Positions 43,605 through 53,877 of a stretch of 64,000 nt of DNA are shown here, piece by piece; the stretch's first letter is position 1; the number at the start of each line of letters is the position of its first letter. Origin of the DNA: Phialophora verrucosa (Eukaryota; Ascomycota; Eurotiomycetes; Chaetothyriales; Herpotrichiellaceae); the NCBI GenBank assembly GCA_002099365.1, contig MSED01000002.1:2232001-2296000 (forward strand), read 5' to 3'. The notes beneath the pieces were generated by a model, which was given only the letters and a program-made list of their open reading frames with translations, was not told where the DNA came from and did not search any database. Position numbers and translations under genes: made by a program.

Positions 43605-44446
43605 ATGAAGTTCTCCACTCTCGCGACCGTCGCCATGCTGGCCATTCCGGCTGTGTTGTAAGTTTTCCCTAACCCAAGTCTTGCCTGTGACCAGCCCTGA
43701 CAGGACCTCTACAGCGCGAGTCCCGTCCCATCCATCACGCTATCCGCACGTTCAGACGTCGAAGTCACCGTCGACGACATGACCAGCGCAATCTCACTCT
43801 CGCCAGCCCTGCTGACAACAACAACAACACCACCACCACAGCCACAGCCACGGCGATCACGAAACGCGCCTCCTCCGAAGAGCTCGAAGAAATCAATGCC
43901 CTCTTTGCCGACATCCAACGCCTCGCCGACGGGTCTGACCCGCTCCCTTCCCCCGTCCCCGTCCCCCTTCCTGCCTCGTCCGAGTCCGGGTCCGGGACAG
44001 GGATCCTCCTGGCCCGCCGCTTCTCCGTCGCCGACACCGTCCACGCCCTCGTCGACTGTCTAGGCCGCCTGCTAAGCGGAGCGAAAGAACGCCGCCGCAA
44101 ACGCGCCGCCGACAACGCCGACCTCGCCGCAGCGCTGGCCACCATCCACGGCTGGGCCGACGGCACGATCCCCCTGCCCAACGGAGGCGGGGACGGGGAT
44201 CCCTTCACGGCCGACGACGGGCTCGAGTTCGCGACCCTTCTCAAGGATGTCATCGTCGCGTGGCGCGCACAGTTCGAGGCTTCCCTGTCCGCCGGCGCAC
44301 TCGCGGAGCGGTCATCTCCAAGCCAGAGTTTCGGCCTCGACAACCATTTCGCGGAGGTCGCGTTGGAAAGGCGCGGGAACTTGACGCTCAAGGTCGCGCT
44401 GAAGTTGCTGGCCGCGGCGATTGACGCGTATGCGGATACGCTTTGA
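43605..44446 (+). CDS. Candidate secreted protein with Kex2-type sites
   Basis: ATG 43605 opens a clear signal peptide (MKFSTLATVAMLAIPAV), interrupted by gtaagt at 43658. The long downstream frame (to TGA 44446) reads like a real protein: an Asn/Thr run, then AITKRASSEELEEINALFAD, ARRFSVADTVHALVDCLGRL, ALATIHGWADGTIPLP and a C-terminal helix ALKLLAAAIDAYADTL. Joining 43605-43657 to 43807-44446 keeps the frame and gives 230 residues. The nearest acceptor (43714) would instead enter a frame starting SPVPSITLSARSDVEV that ends at 44063 in Pro/Ser-rich sequence. The dibasic KR could be a Kex2 cleavage site. No family is recognised. The splice choice is the main doubt; the gene might also be frame-damaged. 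An antisense open frame over the same span lacks these features. Confidence 0.55.
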
Positions 44447-44923
44447 GGTGAGAGGTTGTGGTGGTGGTGGAGTGGAGTAACAGTAGCAGTTGGAGGGATA
44501 GGGGCATGGATCTCTGAGGGCAGGCAAAGGGGGAAGTTGAGGAGAAAACTGGCCATGGTATGGCTGAGAGGGGAGATTTGATATCATACGAGTATGCGCC
44601 GCGCTTCACGATGCAATGGCTGTCACAGTGTTTTGAACGCGTTTGGCTTCTGCTTGTGTTGCGTTATGTTGTGTTGTGTCGTCTCAGTATGTAGCTTGGA
44701 AAGGGGCATCGGATGGATATATGGATGATGGATTCGACCACGAGAACGAGGACAAGGATCAAGTGAGGTAGTATAGCCAAGTTAAGGCGACACTGTCCCA
44801 CAAGGCCAGCTTCCCATTTTATGTTCTTCCCACGTCTACAGTCCCGGCATTTAGGCTAGACCGCGTTGTTGGTCAACCGAGCAGAATACTGGAGAATGCC
44901 AGGCTCAAGCTCAGTCCCAGGCT
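44447..44923. other. Intergenic, convergent 3' flanks
   Basis: 0.48 kb between the candidate secreted-protein gene and the DHA1-type transporter gene. G/T-rich runs (gtggtggtgg, gttgtgttgtg) are the only visible feature. Confidence 0.55.
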
Positions 44924-46581
44924 TCAGAGATCCTCATGAATGTGAGGTCGGCCTTGTTTCCTTCGCAGATTCTCACCATAAAAGTACAGCCACACAAGAG
45001 GCAGTAATGTCGCGCCGTTGATCGCTGCCGTGACACCGAAAGACACGTCGTATCCATCTCGAGTACCAAACGGGACGGCGTAGAACCCGATAGTGAATGC
45101 GAAGACTGCATCACAGGAGAAGCAAGCAAAGCGTTAGCAAGGCTCTAGCAGGAGACGACAAGAACCATCGAATGAAATCGACTCGAACGGACTGCAAAAC
45201 GGATACAATGACAAGACATCCACTCACTTGACTTGTAGAGGTTGATGACCACGCCAACCTCGGGGGCTTGCGGTTTATAGCAATCCGTCGCGTAGGTGTA
45301 TATCATGGTCGCCCCGACTTGGAGCCCGAAACTGGCCACTCCCATCGATACCGCTAGGGATGGCCATGCCTTATGCTCGTCCACACAGACACCGTACGCG
45401 ATCAGACCGGCAATCAAGGCGACGCAACCAGGCAGCAAGGCCAGCCGCACTTCAGGCTTGCGGTAGCCGTCATGTCGCTTGGCGTAGGCATTGATGATCA
45501 TATCGCTGACCCACCCGGCAGTGGCTTCTCCGACCATGCAGCCCACGGTCTGCGGAATACCCATGAGTAATCCAGTCTGCGCGACATCGAAACCGTAGAG
45601 TTGACGCGCGAGTTTGGACCCCGTCACAGCGAACTGGGCACTTCCGTACGTGTTCGCCGTCATCCAGTAGATGGCGGGGAGAGAGACCGCCCAGTATCGA
45701 ATCATGATGTAAGGCTGGAGGAAATGCCGTGGCCTGATCTGGCGGTCGAGGATCTTCCCGTGCGGCAGCATTCGCGAGAGGTACGTGGAGCTTGTCGATT
45801 TGGTGCCTTCAGTGTGCGAATATAGTGTCTCGGGGAATGTCAAGCAAAGGCAGGCGAAGAAGCCGGCTTGAATGATGCCAGGTACGTATAAGCACCAACG
45901 CCAGGAGAGATTCAGGGCGATGTATCCTCCGATGATGGGTGCCAAATGCGGGCCGTTGTTGACACAAAGGGTGTAGATTCCGAGAAAGGTCCCCCTTTCG
46001 CCCTGAGGGAATAGGTCGCAAATAGTTGCCGCTCCAAGTCCAAGCGGGATGCTTGCTCCGATTCCGTAGAAGATCCGACCCGTGATCAGGCCGCCGTATG
46101 TAATTGCTGCACCTGATCCGAACTGGCATGCCGCCGCGATGGCCGTGAAGATCAAATACAGGACCCGCCGGCCGTATACATTGGAAAAGGGGACGACAAA
46201 CATGGGCATGACACCCATGAACAGGATGACCACGGTGGTGCAGTAAGAGGCTTCCTCGACGGATATATGGAGATCCTCAGCGATGACAACGAAGGCCGGA
46301 TTGATCAAGGCTGAGCCCAATTGATTGACGAAACCGAGGCCCGACACAATAAGAGCGAGATATACTTTGAGCCAGTATGGCCAGTTCAGGGGATCGTTTT
46401 TGTCTTCTGAGTTTCGAGTTTCCAACGTACTTCCATCTTTGCCACCACTAAGGACATGTCGCACACTCTCAACGCCATTTTCGACGTTCTCGACGTTTGA
46501 AGTGTTGTCAGACTTTTCGCTCATATTTGAGTGGACGTCGTGTCGAAATGTGGTCTTGAGGAGTGATGAAGTCGGATACAT
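44924..46581 (-). CDS. MFS drug:proton antiporter-type transporter (DHA1)
   Basis: Two exons (45228-46581, 44924-45105) give 511 residues, with the codon A|TC across the 122-nt intron. A second ATG at 46524 (MSEKSDNTS) could be the start. The N-terminus is hydrophilic, then DPLNWPYWLKVYLALIVSGL, the entry signature of fungal DHA1 transporters, leads into twelve membrane segments. Typical motifs are GVMPMFVVPFSNVYGRRVLY (motif A), GRIFYGIGASIPLGLGAATI and NGPHLAPIIGGYIALNLSWR (motif C/D region). The last segments lie in the second exon and end in GENLRRKQGRPHIHEDL. Polyamines, drugs or metabolites are the usual substrates of the family; nothing here selects one. No biosynthetic gene is next to it. 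Confidence 0.92.
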
Positions 46582-47742
46582 CGAAGAGGCTCAAAAGCCT
46601 ACAGACGTCGAAGAGTCGAACTAAGTGGAGGCTTGCCACAAAGATGCATCACATGGCGTTCCAGGTGACCACGCCTTTGGCGATGGTTTGGAGATTGTGA
46701 AAAGGCCAGGGTAGGGCAACATGATGCGCCGGGGTCCTCAGAACTATTCGTGTAACCGGAGGTGATCGACATGCACGGTGTTGGACGAACATGTAGTCGG
46801 AAGCCTCTGACCAAATCAGATCCGTGGATCCTATCTTGCCCGGGCATCTGTCCTACACCGGATTGTAACCCTTGTGGGCCTCTGTTCCCCATGGGGTGCC
46901 GATCGGAGTTGTGGATTGGAGGTCGTAGCCGTTGGAGAACTTTCGGAGAGACCCTGCGGTCATTGTCGACATCAAATAGCAATGGCCTATTAGGCAGCGT
47001 CCGGGAGAGGAATGATCTGTCTCTTAAGAGACGTGCGCTTCTCAGACAATGGTCCGTGGAGGGGATCTGATACAGAGCAGGTGAGCTTAATCAGGTGCCG
47101 GATTGCGATAGTAGGTGAACTCCATAGATGAACTATTGTCTCGAGGCCCTTCTTAGATGCTCTGAGTGGTGAGAGGAAGATGGACATGATGTGTTGTATG
47201 TATAACAAGCCCAGCCTAGAGCCGGCGGACTGACGATGAGTCCTTAGTTGATCGGCCCACCAATGGAGCACGCGATCAATGGATATTTGATAGCTTCGCA
47301 ATGCCCACCGTTCTGGACTACCGTCACTGTGCTGTCAGCTGGCTACAGACTAAACGCGGAGCCCTGGAGAAGGCACATACGTAGCCGAGAATGATTTAGA
47401 CCCGAGTTACACATGGCCTGTACCTGATACGCAGTCAAGCCCACCATATCTTCGTACTGCAACTGTGAAAAATGGATAATGGAAGGACGAGAATGTTTTG
47501 AAATGCATCGTGGCGCCCAACCTATCTCAGATCTCCACCAGCATGTTCAGGCTGTGAATTCCACCACCGAAAATGCACACATTTTCCAGCAAGTCCCGAT
47601 TGAATTCCAAACTATGGCATGACATCCACCGTGGTTAGAGAATGGGCTTTGCAGAAGTAGAGACACAATTCGCGTCGAGGTGTCCGACACTGAGCCTACT
47701 CGTGGGGCGTGCGAACACCCGTGTTCATGGTCGAAAAGATAC
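46582..47742. other. Intergenic, DHA1 promoter and RTC4 3' flank
   Basis: 1.16 kb. I see no gene-like frame, repeat or clear motif. Confidence 0.5.
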
Positions 47743-49284
47743 TCAATCCTCTTCGTCGTTTGGCCGGACCTGATCATCATCTGGGTTCAACAGCACTCCC
47801 ATATCGGTACTTTCGTCTAGCACCCTTCTGCCCTCCTGGGCCGTCTTCAAATTCATATCGTCCATGACAAGTCGGAGAGTCAATTCTGGTACCAACACAG
47901 CACTCACATATGCACCCACACCAGCCGCCTTGAGTGCAGAGTCGGATTGTAGAGCCTCGTTGAGTGTTTTGGTGAGTGACGCAGTGACCGCGTTGGTCAT
48001 GATGCGAGCTCCTTTCGGACCGTAGTAGCCGGCTTTGGCAACGTTGATCAGCCCTTCGTTGAGATAGTTTCGAATCTTTCTACGGTTGCCCTTCGCAGCT
48101 TTGATCTCGGCGTCCAGTTCGGCCAGATAGAAACAGGGCGTTTGTCGGCCAATGACCATCTTCAGGCTAGGTAGTTTCTCACGTATCCGGAAGTCCTCCA
48201 GCTCATCCCAGTATATTTTCTTGGGATACCCCCTTTTGTCCCACTCCTCCTTGGCGTCAGCAACCTGATGCCGGGAACAGAACATTTGTTGTTGTTGAAA
48301 CGGTAATGTCCGCAGATTATCCGGTACAAATAGAGTGAGGGAATCATGAACCGGCTTCTCGCAGACCGGACACAGAATTTCCGCAGTATCTTCTTCCTGT
48401 TCTGCTTGGAAGTCGTGTTCATGTGCCAGGATAGCCAACTCGTCGACTGAGGATAGAGACGAGGTCGAACCCGACCTTTTGCGACTTTCCCTTTCCGGTG
48501 ATTCGAAAATGTCAAAGGTCTTGGTATCTTCCGTTTCGTTGGAAGAAGGAAAGTCGGGCAGGTCAAATTTCTGGAATTTGGACTGCCTCGACTTTGCTGT
48601 GGATTCTGGTGAAGGAGGAGCGACAAATCTCTGATTTGTCTTTGTTCCACTTCTTATGGGCGAAGGTCCAGCGACATGGTCAATGAGTTGGAACTCTGTT
48701 TTCTTGACGGATTTCACATGCATTTCCACCGTCTCGGGCGCCTTGAATTCGTCAATCTCTTCGCTCGGTTCTAGCTCGTCCTCGATTGGGTTTATCTTAA
48801 CAAACTTCTTTCCGTAGACCTTATTATGCCTTCTCTTCTGCGAGCTCGAGGAGGGGAAGCCGAACAGGTCGTCTGCCGTTTGGACTACGGGGGGTTTGAG
48901 TTCGTCAAGCCGTTGTGCATGTGCAGGCTTTTGGCGTTTCGAGCGTGAAGCCGCGGCGGTGTCGGCGGAGCGCTTAGCAGGAGAGTTTGCAGTCCTCCCC
49001 GTTCGTCCCTTGGGAGCTTCGGGCGAGCTAGTTGCAAGCTTCTTGGGTGGCCTTGTGTCTTCATCCGAGCTGTCTTCTGGTGGTGCATAGATGAAGATAT
49101 TGTCGTTGTTCTTGTCAGTCTCTGGCTCTAGCAACGCGGCTTTTCGCTTTAGCGACATATTTGAGATCAACTTCGTCACCCCCAAGCCACTATCTCTTCC
49201 TTGAATCGACCGCAAAAGGGTTGGTCCTCGGTAATTGTGTCGAGTGAGGTACGTTCTCGAGTAACTGGCGTCTGATGGGGGCAT
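47743..49284 (-). CDS. RTC4: RTC4-like protein (restriction of telomere capping 4)
   Basis: Single exon of 513 residues. ATG 49284 is the first in frame, but MSLKRKAALLEPETDKNNDN at 49158 looks like a more natural start. The N-terminal 270 residues are disordered, basic and acidic by turns, with nuclear-localisation-like patches (RPPKKLA, SKRQK). From about residue 290 the RTC4-like domain is visible: EDTAEILCPVCEKPVHDSLT, RTLPFQQQQMFCSRHQVADA, then IRNYLNEGLINVAKAGYYGP and GVGAYVSAVLVPELTLRLVM. In yeast, RTC4 was found in a screen for mutants affecting uncapped telomeres; its molecular activity is not established as far as I know. The paired Cys-His pattern (CPVC and CSRH) suggests zinc binding. 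The C-terminus is very acidic (DDDQVRPNDEED). Confidence 0.93.
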   Translation of the reverse strand: MPPSDASYSRTYLTRHNYRGPTLLRSIQGRDSGLGVTKLISNMSLKRKAALLEPETDKNNDNIFIYAPPEDSSDEDTRPPKKLATSSPEAPKGRTGRTANSPAKRSADTAAASRSKRQKPAHAQRLDELKPPVVQTADDLFGFPSSSSQKRRHNKVYGKKFVKINPIEDELEPSEEIDEFKAPETVEMHVKSVKKTEFQLIDHVAGPSPIRSGTKTNQRFVAPPSPESTAKSRQSKFQKFDLPDFPSSNETEDTKTFDIFESPERESRKRSGSTSSLSSVDELAILAHEHDFQAEQEEDTAEILCPVCEKPVHDSLTLFVPDNLRTLPFQQQQMFCSRHQVADAKEEWDKRGYPKKIYWDELEDFRIREKLPSLKMVIGRQTPCFYLAELDAEIKAAKGNRRKIRNYLNEGLINVAKAGYYGPKGARIMTNAVTASLTKTLNEALQSDSALKAAGVGAYVSAVLVPELTLRLVMDDMNLKTAQEGRRVLDESTDMGVLLNPDDDQVRPNDEED

Positions 49285-50358
49285 AACATTTCAACCACCG
49301 CTGAGAGAAGACTTGAGACTCGGACAAGGTAGCAGTTATAGGACAATTCTAGGGATTTGCACAGTGAGCAGCGGCGATACATTGATATCAAGGAAACGCG
49401 GCGCCAGCACACGCGACCGTCAGCTGCAAGTGAATCCGCAGTGAGTGAAGGTTAATCAACCAATCAAACGGGCTTCTCGGAACAGTTTTTCCGGCCCGGA
49501 TATTGCCCCAACCCGTGGATAAGGAGGTTTAGCGTTCCTTAATACTTATCGTATATTCGCTCGGTGGCATCGTGGTGAAATAAGTATATCGATGCTGGGA
49601 TTGTCTATAAAAGATATCGGCGGCTAATGATCTTATAGGCTCTTCTCTAAGTACGACTAAAGCCGCTGAAGGAGTCGATTAGGATGGCGACGCTAGGCCT
49701 TATTTTCCTAGGCACGCTTCATCGTGGTAGCGACAAGGGAATATATAGTAAAGTACTAGCGAACGTCGCGTAGTTTATAAGCTATCGGCCCCGTGCGCGC
49801 CTATTGTACGGGTGTTCAGGGGCGTGAGGTTTGCCTCACTCGTCTCGGCCAGACAGGTAAAGAAGGTATTTTAGTGGCGTCCATCGTCAACGACCAAAAC
49901 AACCAACAACCAAACTCGTGTGCCCTCTATGCGCGTAGTAACGTCTGCTCTCGCCAGCACCGTCTCGTGCCGTTGCGATGTTTCGTAATATGTAGGAAAG
50001 GTAGGAACGCGGGAACCGTAAACAAAAGGATTATTACATGGCTGCTTGTAATAGCTAGTGTACGCGCGGGTTCTGAATGAATGTCTATATGTATACTTGT
50101 CTGTCTACATGTCTGCTTATGTATATGTACATCCCTCTATGTAGCAGCATCAAGAACGCTGCCCGATTTATGCCCAGGGCCACTATACCCCCCGTTCACG
50201 TGTCCCAAGGCCCATCCACTAAGCTAAGGGCTGGACAATTGTCCAGGCCCCTCAGCCTCGCGCAGCCCTGCCCCTCTACTCACATCCGCACTTCACGTGC
50301 CCCAGCACAATACCTCTCCCGCTGATCTTAAATGTATTTGAGACAGATCTAGGTCTTG
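49285..50358. other. Gene-poor, TA-rich stretch, possible mobile-element graveyard
   Basis: 1.07 kb. From about 49530 to 50060 the sequence has many TA steps and cta/tta runs, unlike the flanking genes. This is the look of old repeats altered by repeat-induced point mutation. I see no terminal repeats or coding remnant here. It lies directly beside the NLR relic. Confidence 0.35.
50231..50246. other. Perfect 16-bp palindrome
   Basis: CTGGACAATTGTCCAG is its own reverse complement. It lies in the gene-free stretch between RTC4 and the Zn2Cys6 gene. It could be a dimeric protein-binding site or chance. Confidence 0.5.
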
Positions 50359-50523
50359 CCCGATCCTCCTAAATACTGGGGCATCTTTTGGGCCGACGCT
50401 AGTACCGACGAAAACATCCAATGGTCCTTCACCCAATTTGCCCGCATGCCCCAGGTAGATGAGAAAGACATCTTGAACAGGTCTTTCGAGGCATGGAGAA
50501 CGCTAAGTTGCAAAGGAGACTAG
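50359..50523 (+). pseudogene. Relic of an NLR-type (NB-ARC-like) gene
   Basis: A short frame (stop TAG at 50521) reads PPKYWGIFWADASTDENIQW and then SFTQFARM, followed by SFEAWRTLSCKGD. The pattern of hydrophobic strand, FWADAS, ENI and SF is what follows the P-loop in fungal NB-ARC/TPR-type receptors (more usually FWVDAS). An in-frame stop lies at 50350-50352 just upstream and no P-loop is found, so this is a fragment of about 50 codons. The family is named from memory of the motif; the frame and stops are read directly. Confidence 0.5.
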
Positions 50524-50891
50524 TTTTGGATTTGGCAATAGGAGAATGATACTTGGTCAAAGATGAGTGCCTCAAGGTTACACGACAGAGGGCAGTTGCT
50601 ACATGTCCCTGACAGAGCCGGTACACAATCTGATTCAACATCGGGTGTGCTGCGATAGCGGCCATATCTCGTATTTGCCAATATTCCTTCGATAAAGCCC
50701 TTTCATCCAGCATCGAAAGCCATGGTTTGGCGAATCCCGAAAGCCCAATTCCAGCAGCCTCGGACGGTGAAAGTTGAATCAAGAAAGACTACGCAATCGT
50801 CTCTGCCACCCGCGCTCCGATCCTGGGATCAGTGGAGACCTGTTTCTAACTTCCACCGAGTCATTTTCCTTCCCTACATTCAGGGCCACGC
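50524..50891. other. Short gene-free stretch
   Basis: 0.37 kb between the NLR relic and the 3' end of the Zn2Cys6 gene. Nothing recognised. Confidence 0.5.
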
Positions 50892-53284
50892 CTAACTTTT
50901 ACCCAAAAGCCACCCCAAATTTGGTTCAATATTCCAGCCATCACCAGTATTCATGCCTGTAGGTGGCAGGCCAAAAACCTTCTCGAAGTCGTTCATCAGT
51001 AAATCCCGTTCACTCGAAGGCCACAAATAGGTGCCTTCCGACCGGGATTGCTCCTGAGGCGGCAATCCTAATTTGTCGGGGCTGGTGGGACTGGGGCTGG
51101 CTCTGAAGATCTCCGCCATGCTCGTGCTTTGGACAATGTCGGTCAGGGCGTTTCGGATCCGACACGCCATATGGTAATGCCGTTGAACACTGCCCAGTGT
51201 CCTTGCAATCAGCCGAAGCCATTGCTCGTCCGCTTCCAGGGACTGCGGATTACGGATGGCATTTCGGATCAGGCTTCGAGCAGCGATGAAGATGTTGTCA
51301 AGGATGGTCGGTACGACCAGTTCGATCCCATGGATTTGGGTGAGGAGCTGGACTAGTCGGACGATGCGCACCGCTTTTTGGTGAATGAGTTCCAGAGCCC
51401 TTTCCAAGGTCTGGCCCGGCAAGACATTGTCTCCGACCTCGACGATGTCGAGGTATTGTGTTGTCTGAGTATTGCGACCCGGCGGACGCAGCAACATGAT
51501 TTGAATCGCCAGGTATTGTGTGTGGAGGCTATAGGCCGAGGGTTCCAATGTCGCGGTAGATTCCTCGTTCCAGGCCAGATCGGGTGGCAGATTGTTGTAC
51601 TCAGACTCGAACTCGAGGTAGATTCGAGAAAGTCGATCCAGCGCATCAGAGTCGAGTGGCTGCGGCCCGTTGATGATGTCCTGAGCCTGAGCCATCTTGG
51701 AACAGAGCCTGCTCCATTCGTACAAGTGTGACTGATCGCCTTCATCGATCGTACTGGTGGAGAGCACCACGGTGACGCTGCTCAGAGGAATGCTCCGAGG
51801 GCGGCCGATGAACCACCCCCAAATCGTGTCATAGAGAAACGCCCCGAGGAGGAGGCGTTTGTGATACCGCCACTCTTCTACCGAGATGGCTCCCCTTTCC
51901 ACCAGAGTCGATTGATCTTCGTGGAGTCCCAGGTCTAGAAGCAATCGAATCGCCATTCCTATCCAAAGTCAGCGGTACCATTACAGAAGAGCCGGGATTG
52001 GGGCCCAGGTCCTACCCATGAACATCCAGCCAATCCTGTTTCGGCCCGTTCCAGCCTCAAAGTTACTCACCAACAGGCAGCCTTGCAGGGAGGCAATGGT
52101 CGGCGTCTCGATCTCGGTTTGCAGGCTCACCTTGGCTCGATGGAGATATTCTCTCCCAACTTTTCTGATCGCGCTAGACGTGCTGTTGCGGGAACCACAA
52201 GCGAGCATGGCATTTTCGAGCCCCTGGGAATAATACTGCGACGCGTAGCCGGCTGCTTTATGGGCGGTGAAAAAATCTCGATCCACGATGCTACTCCACA
52301 GCTCGTTGGATCTCCAGTATGATTCGAGAATGGCTTTCCGGGCGCTGGGCGAGTCGGAATCGATTCTCAACAACGGCGGTGACGAGTCGCTGTCCAGGTC
52401 ATCGACCTCCGGGCCAGAGCATTGGTACTGAAGATAGCATTGTGAGGTGGGGCCGTAGAATCCTAATTGCGCTTGATCAGACTCCGCGTAGAACCGGGGC
52501 CGTACCGGCACATCGGGGGCATTCTTGAAAGATGCGTTATCGTGAGGCATGGGGGGCAAAGTGAGCGTGTTCGTTAGTGAGAGAGCCCCTCCGTCGTCGG
52601 GGTTCGTCATCTCGAATTCGTTGTTCAGGGTGCTGGCGCCGAACATGGGATCCGACAGAGTGCCGGTTCCTGCTTGGATGCTGCCACCAAGGGGCCCTGA
52701 TGCATGGAGCTGTGGCGAAAATGTGCGTTGTTCATCGTTTTGCGACGAAAGTGTGCCTAACCAGTGGTCATTGGTCTCGTTGCAGGTAGTTCCCTGCTCC
52801 GCCATGCGAGTTTGCGAGACGCCCGAAACGAGGAGGCGGCCTTTTGTCTCGGTGGTGTGTTCCATTATCGATTCCAGATACGCCAGGCGTGACTTTATGG
52901 CCATCATATCCTCGCGAGGCTCGCGGCTTGTGAGAGGTGAGCTGGAGCCACGGCCACGGCTGACACTTGGGGGGAGGAAAGAGGGAACCTACCATCGCCG
53001 GCCATCCTTTCTGGACAACACGCATCGGGTATTGGAAGACCGGCAAGCAGCACAAATATTCCCTTCTGCCGTTTGAAAGTCGCACTACATGCACAGTCAG
53101 CCACTTGGACGAGCAGGTGCCGTGCAGACACGGTTCCCACCTTCACCTTGCGAAGCCGACAAGTGACACAAGCTAGAGCTGCCCGTGGCCGGCCCCTCGC
53201 GGTGGCGCGATTTTGCTTGGATAAGTCGGGACTTGAGTCAGTTGTCGGGCGATCATTGTGCGTCGACGAGGGCAGATGGTCCAT
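50892..53284 (-). CDS. Zn2Cys6 transcription factor, likely cluster regulator
   Basis: Four exons (53141-53284, 52993-53084, 52016-52926, 50892-51958) close in phase and give 737 residues. The binuclear cluster is complete: ACVTCRLRKVK in the first exon and CDFQTAEGNICAACRSSNTR plus a final C in the second. The first intron splits the motif exactly before the third Cys, so only spliced mRNA makes a working DNA-binding domain. A short coiled segment follows (MMAIKSRLAYLESIMEHT). The middle region (about residues 260-550) looks like a Fungal_trans domain, with SPSARKAILESYWRSNELWS, GWMFMGMAIRLLLDLGLHED and WGWFIGRPRSIPLSSVTVVL. The acceptor of the third exon (aag at 52927) is less canonical but the only one that keeps the frame. 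It lies next to transporter, hydrolase and monooxygenase genes and is the obvious candidate for their control. Confidence 0.92.
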
Positions 53285-53877
53285 GGAACCTAGTCGAATG
53301 CGTGCATGAATATGTGGGAGATGGTTTTAAAGTCCCTTGTTCTCAGGGCTACGTCCGCACTACACGAAAAGCTGACCAGCAGCGTCAGAGCATGCAGGTC
53401 GGGAGAAGCGGTCCTTGAAAATGCTGTGCCACTAGATGAATCGCTTGCCTGGGCGGATTTTACATTCTTGCTTTCCCCCGCGGGGTCGGGGTCGAGGAGA
53501 GCCTTTAGCCTTTGAGGGAGGGTTCCTAGACTTGGCGACCCCCGCGACTCGGCTCTCCCTAGGTTGGATGGCAAAACCAGCCTCGGCTCCGATGAGTGCA
53601 TTGCAGCTGAGCCAAGGGCGGGATGGCTATCGATGGCCTCAGGTCTATATAATCACGCGGTCCCGGGTGCCACCGTCTTTGAAATATTGGGTGTGAGAAA
53701 AGGACGTCAGATTCACGGAATGGCAGGTCATCCGTGTACAAATATGAGGAGAGTTCCACTGGAAGTCGAGTGCCTTTGCAAAGCATTCTAATCTGGTAGA
53801 CGCAAGGCTACACATCCATCGCATCCTATCATATGGCCTAGTTTTGATGGCGCTAATGACCATCTGGGGCACCACGT
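53285..53877. other. Promoter of the Zn2Cys6 gene and sugar-transporter 3' flank
   Basis: 0.59 kb. A TATA-like tatataat lies at 53645-53652, about 360 bp upstream of the regulator's ATG. CGG/CCG triplets are frequent but I find no TTCGG-spaced-CCGAA pair like those in the two neighbouring promoters. Confidence 0.45.

Noticed and set aside
43765..44556. Antisense frame of 263 codons over the secreted-protein gene.
   Set aside because: No domain, low-complexity Ser/Pro/Arg composition, and the + strand has a signal peptide plus helical blocks. It is a by-product of GC-rich third positions.
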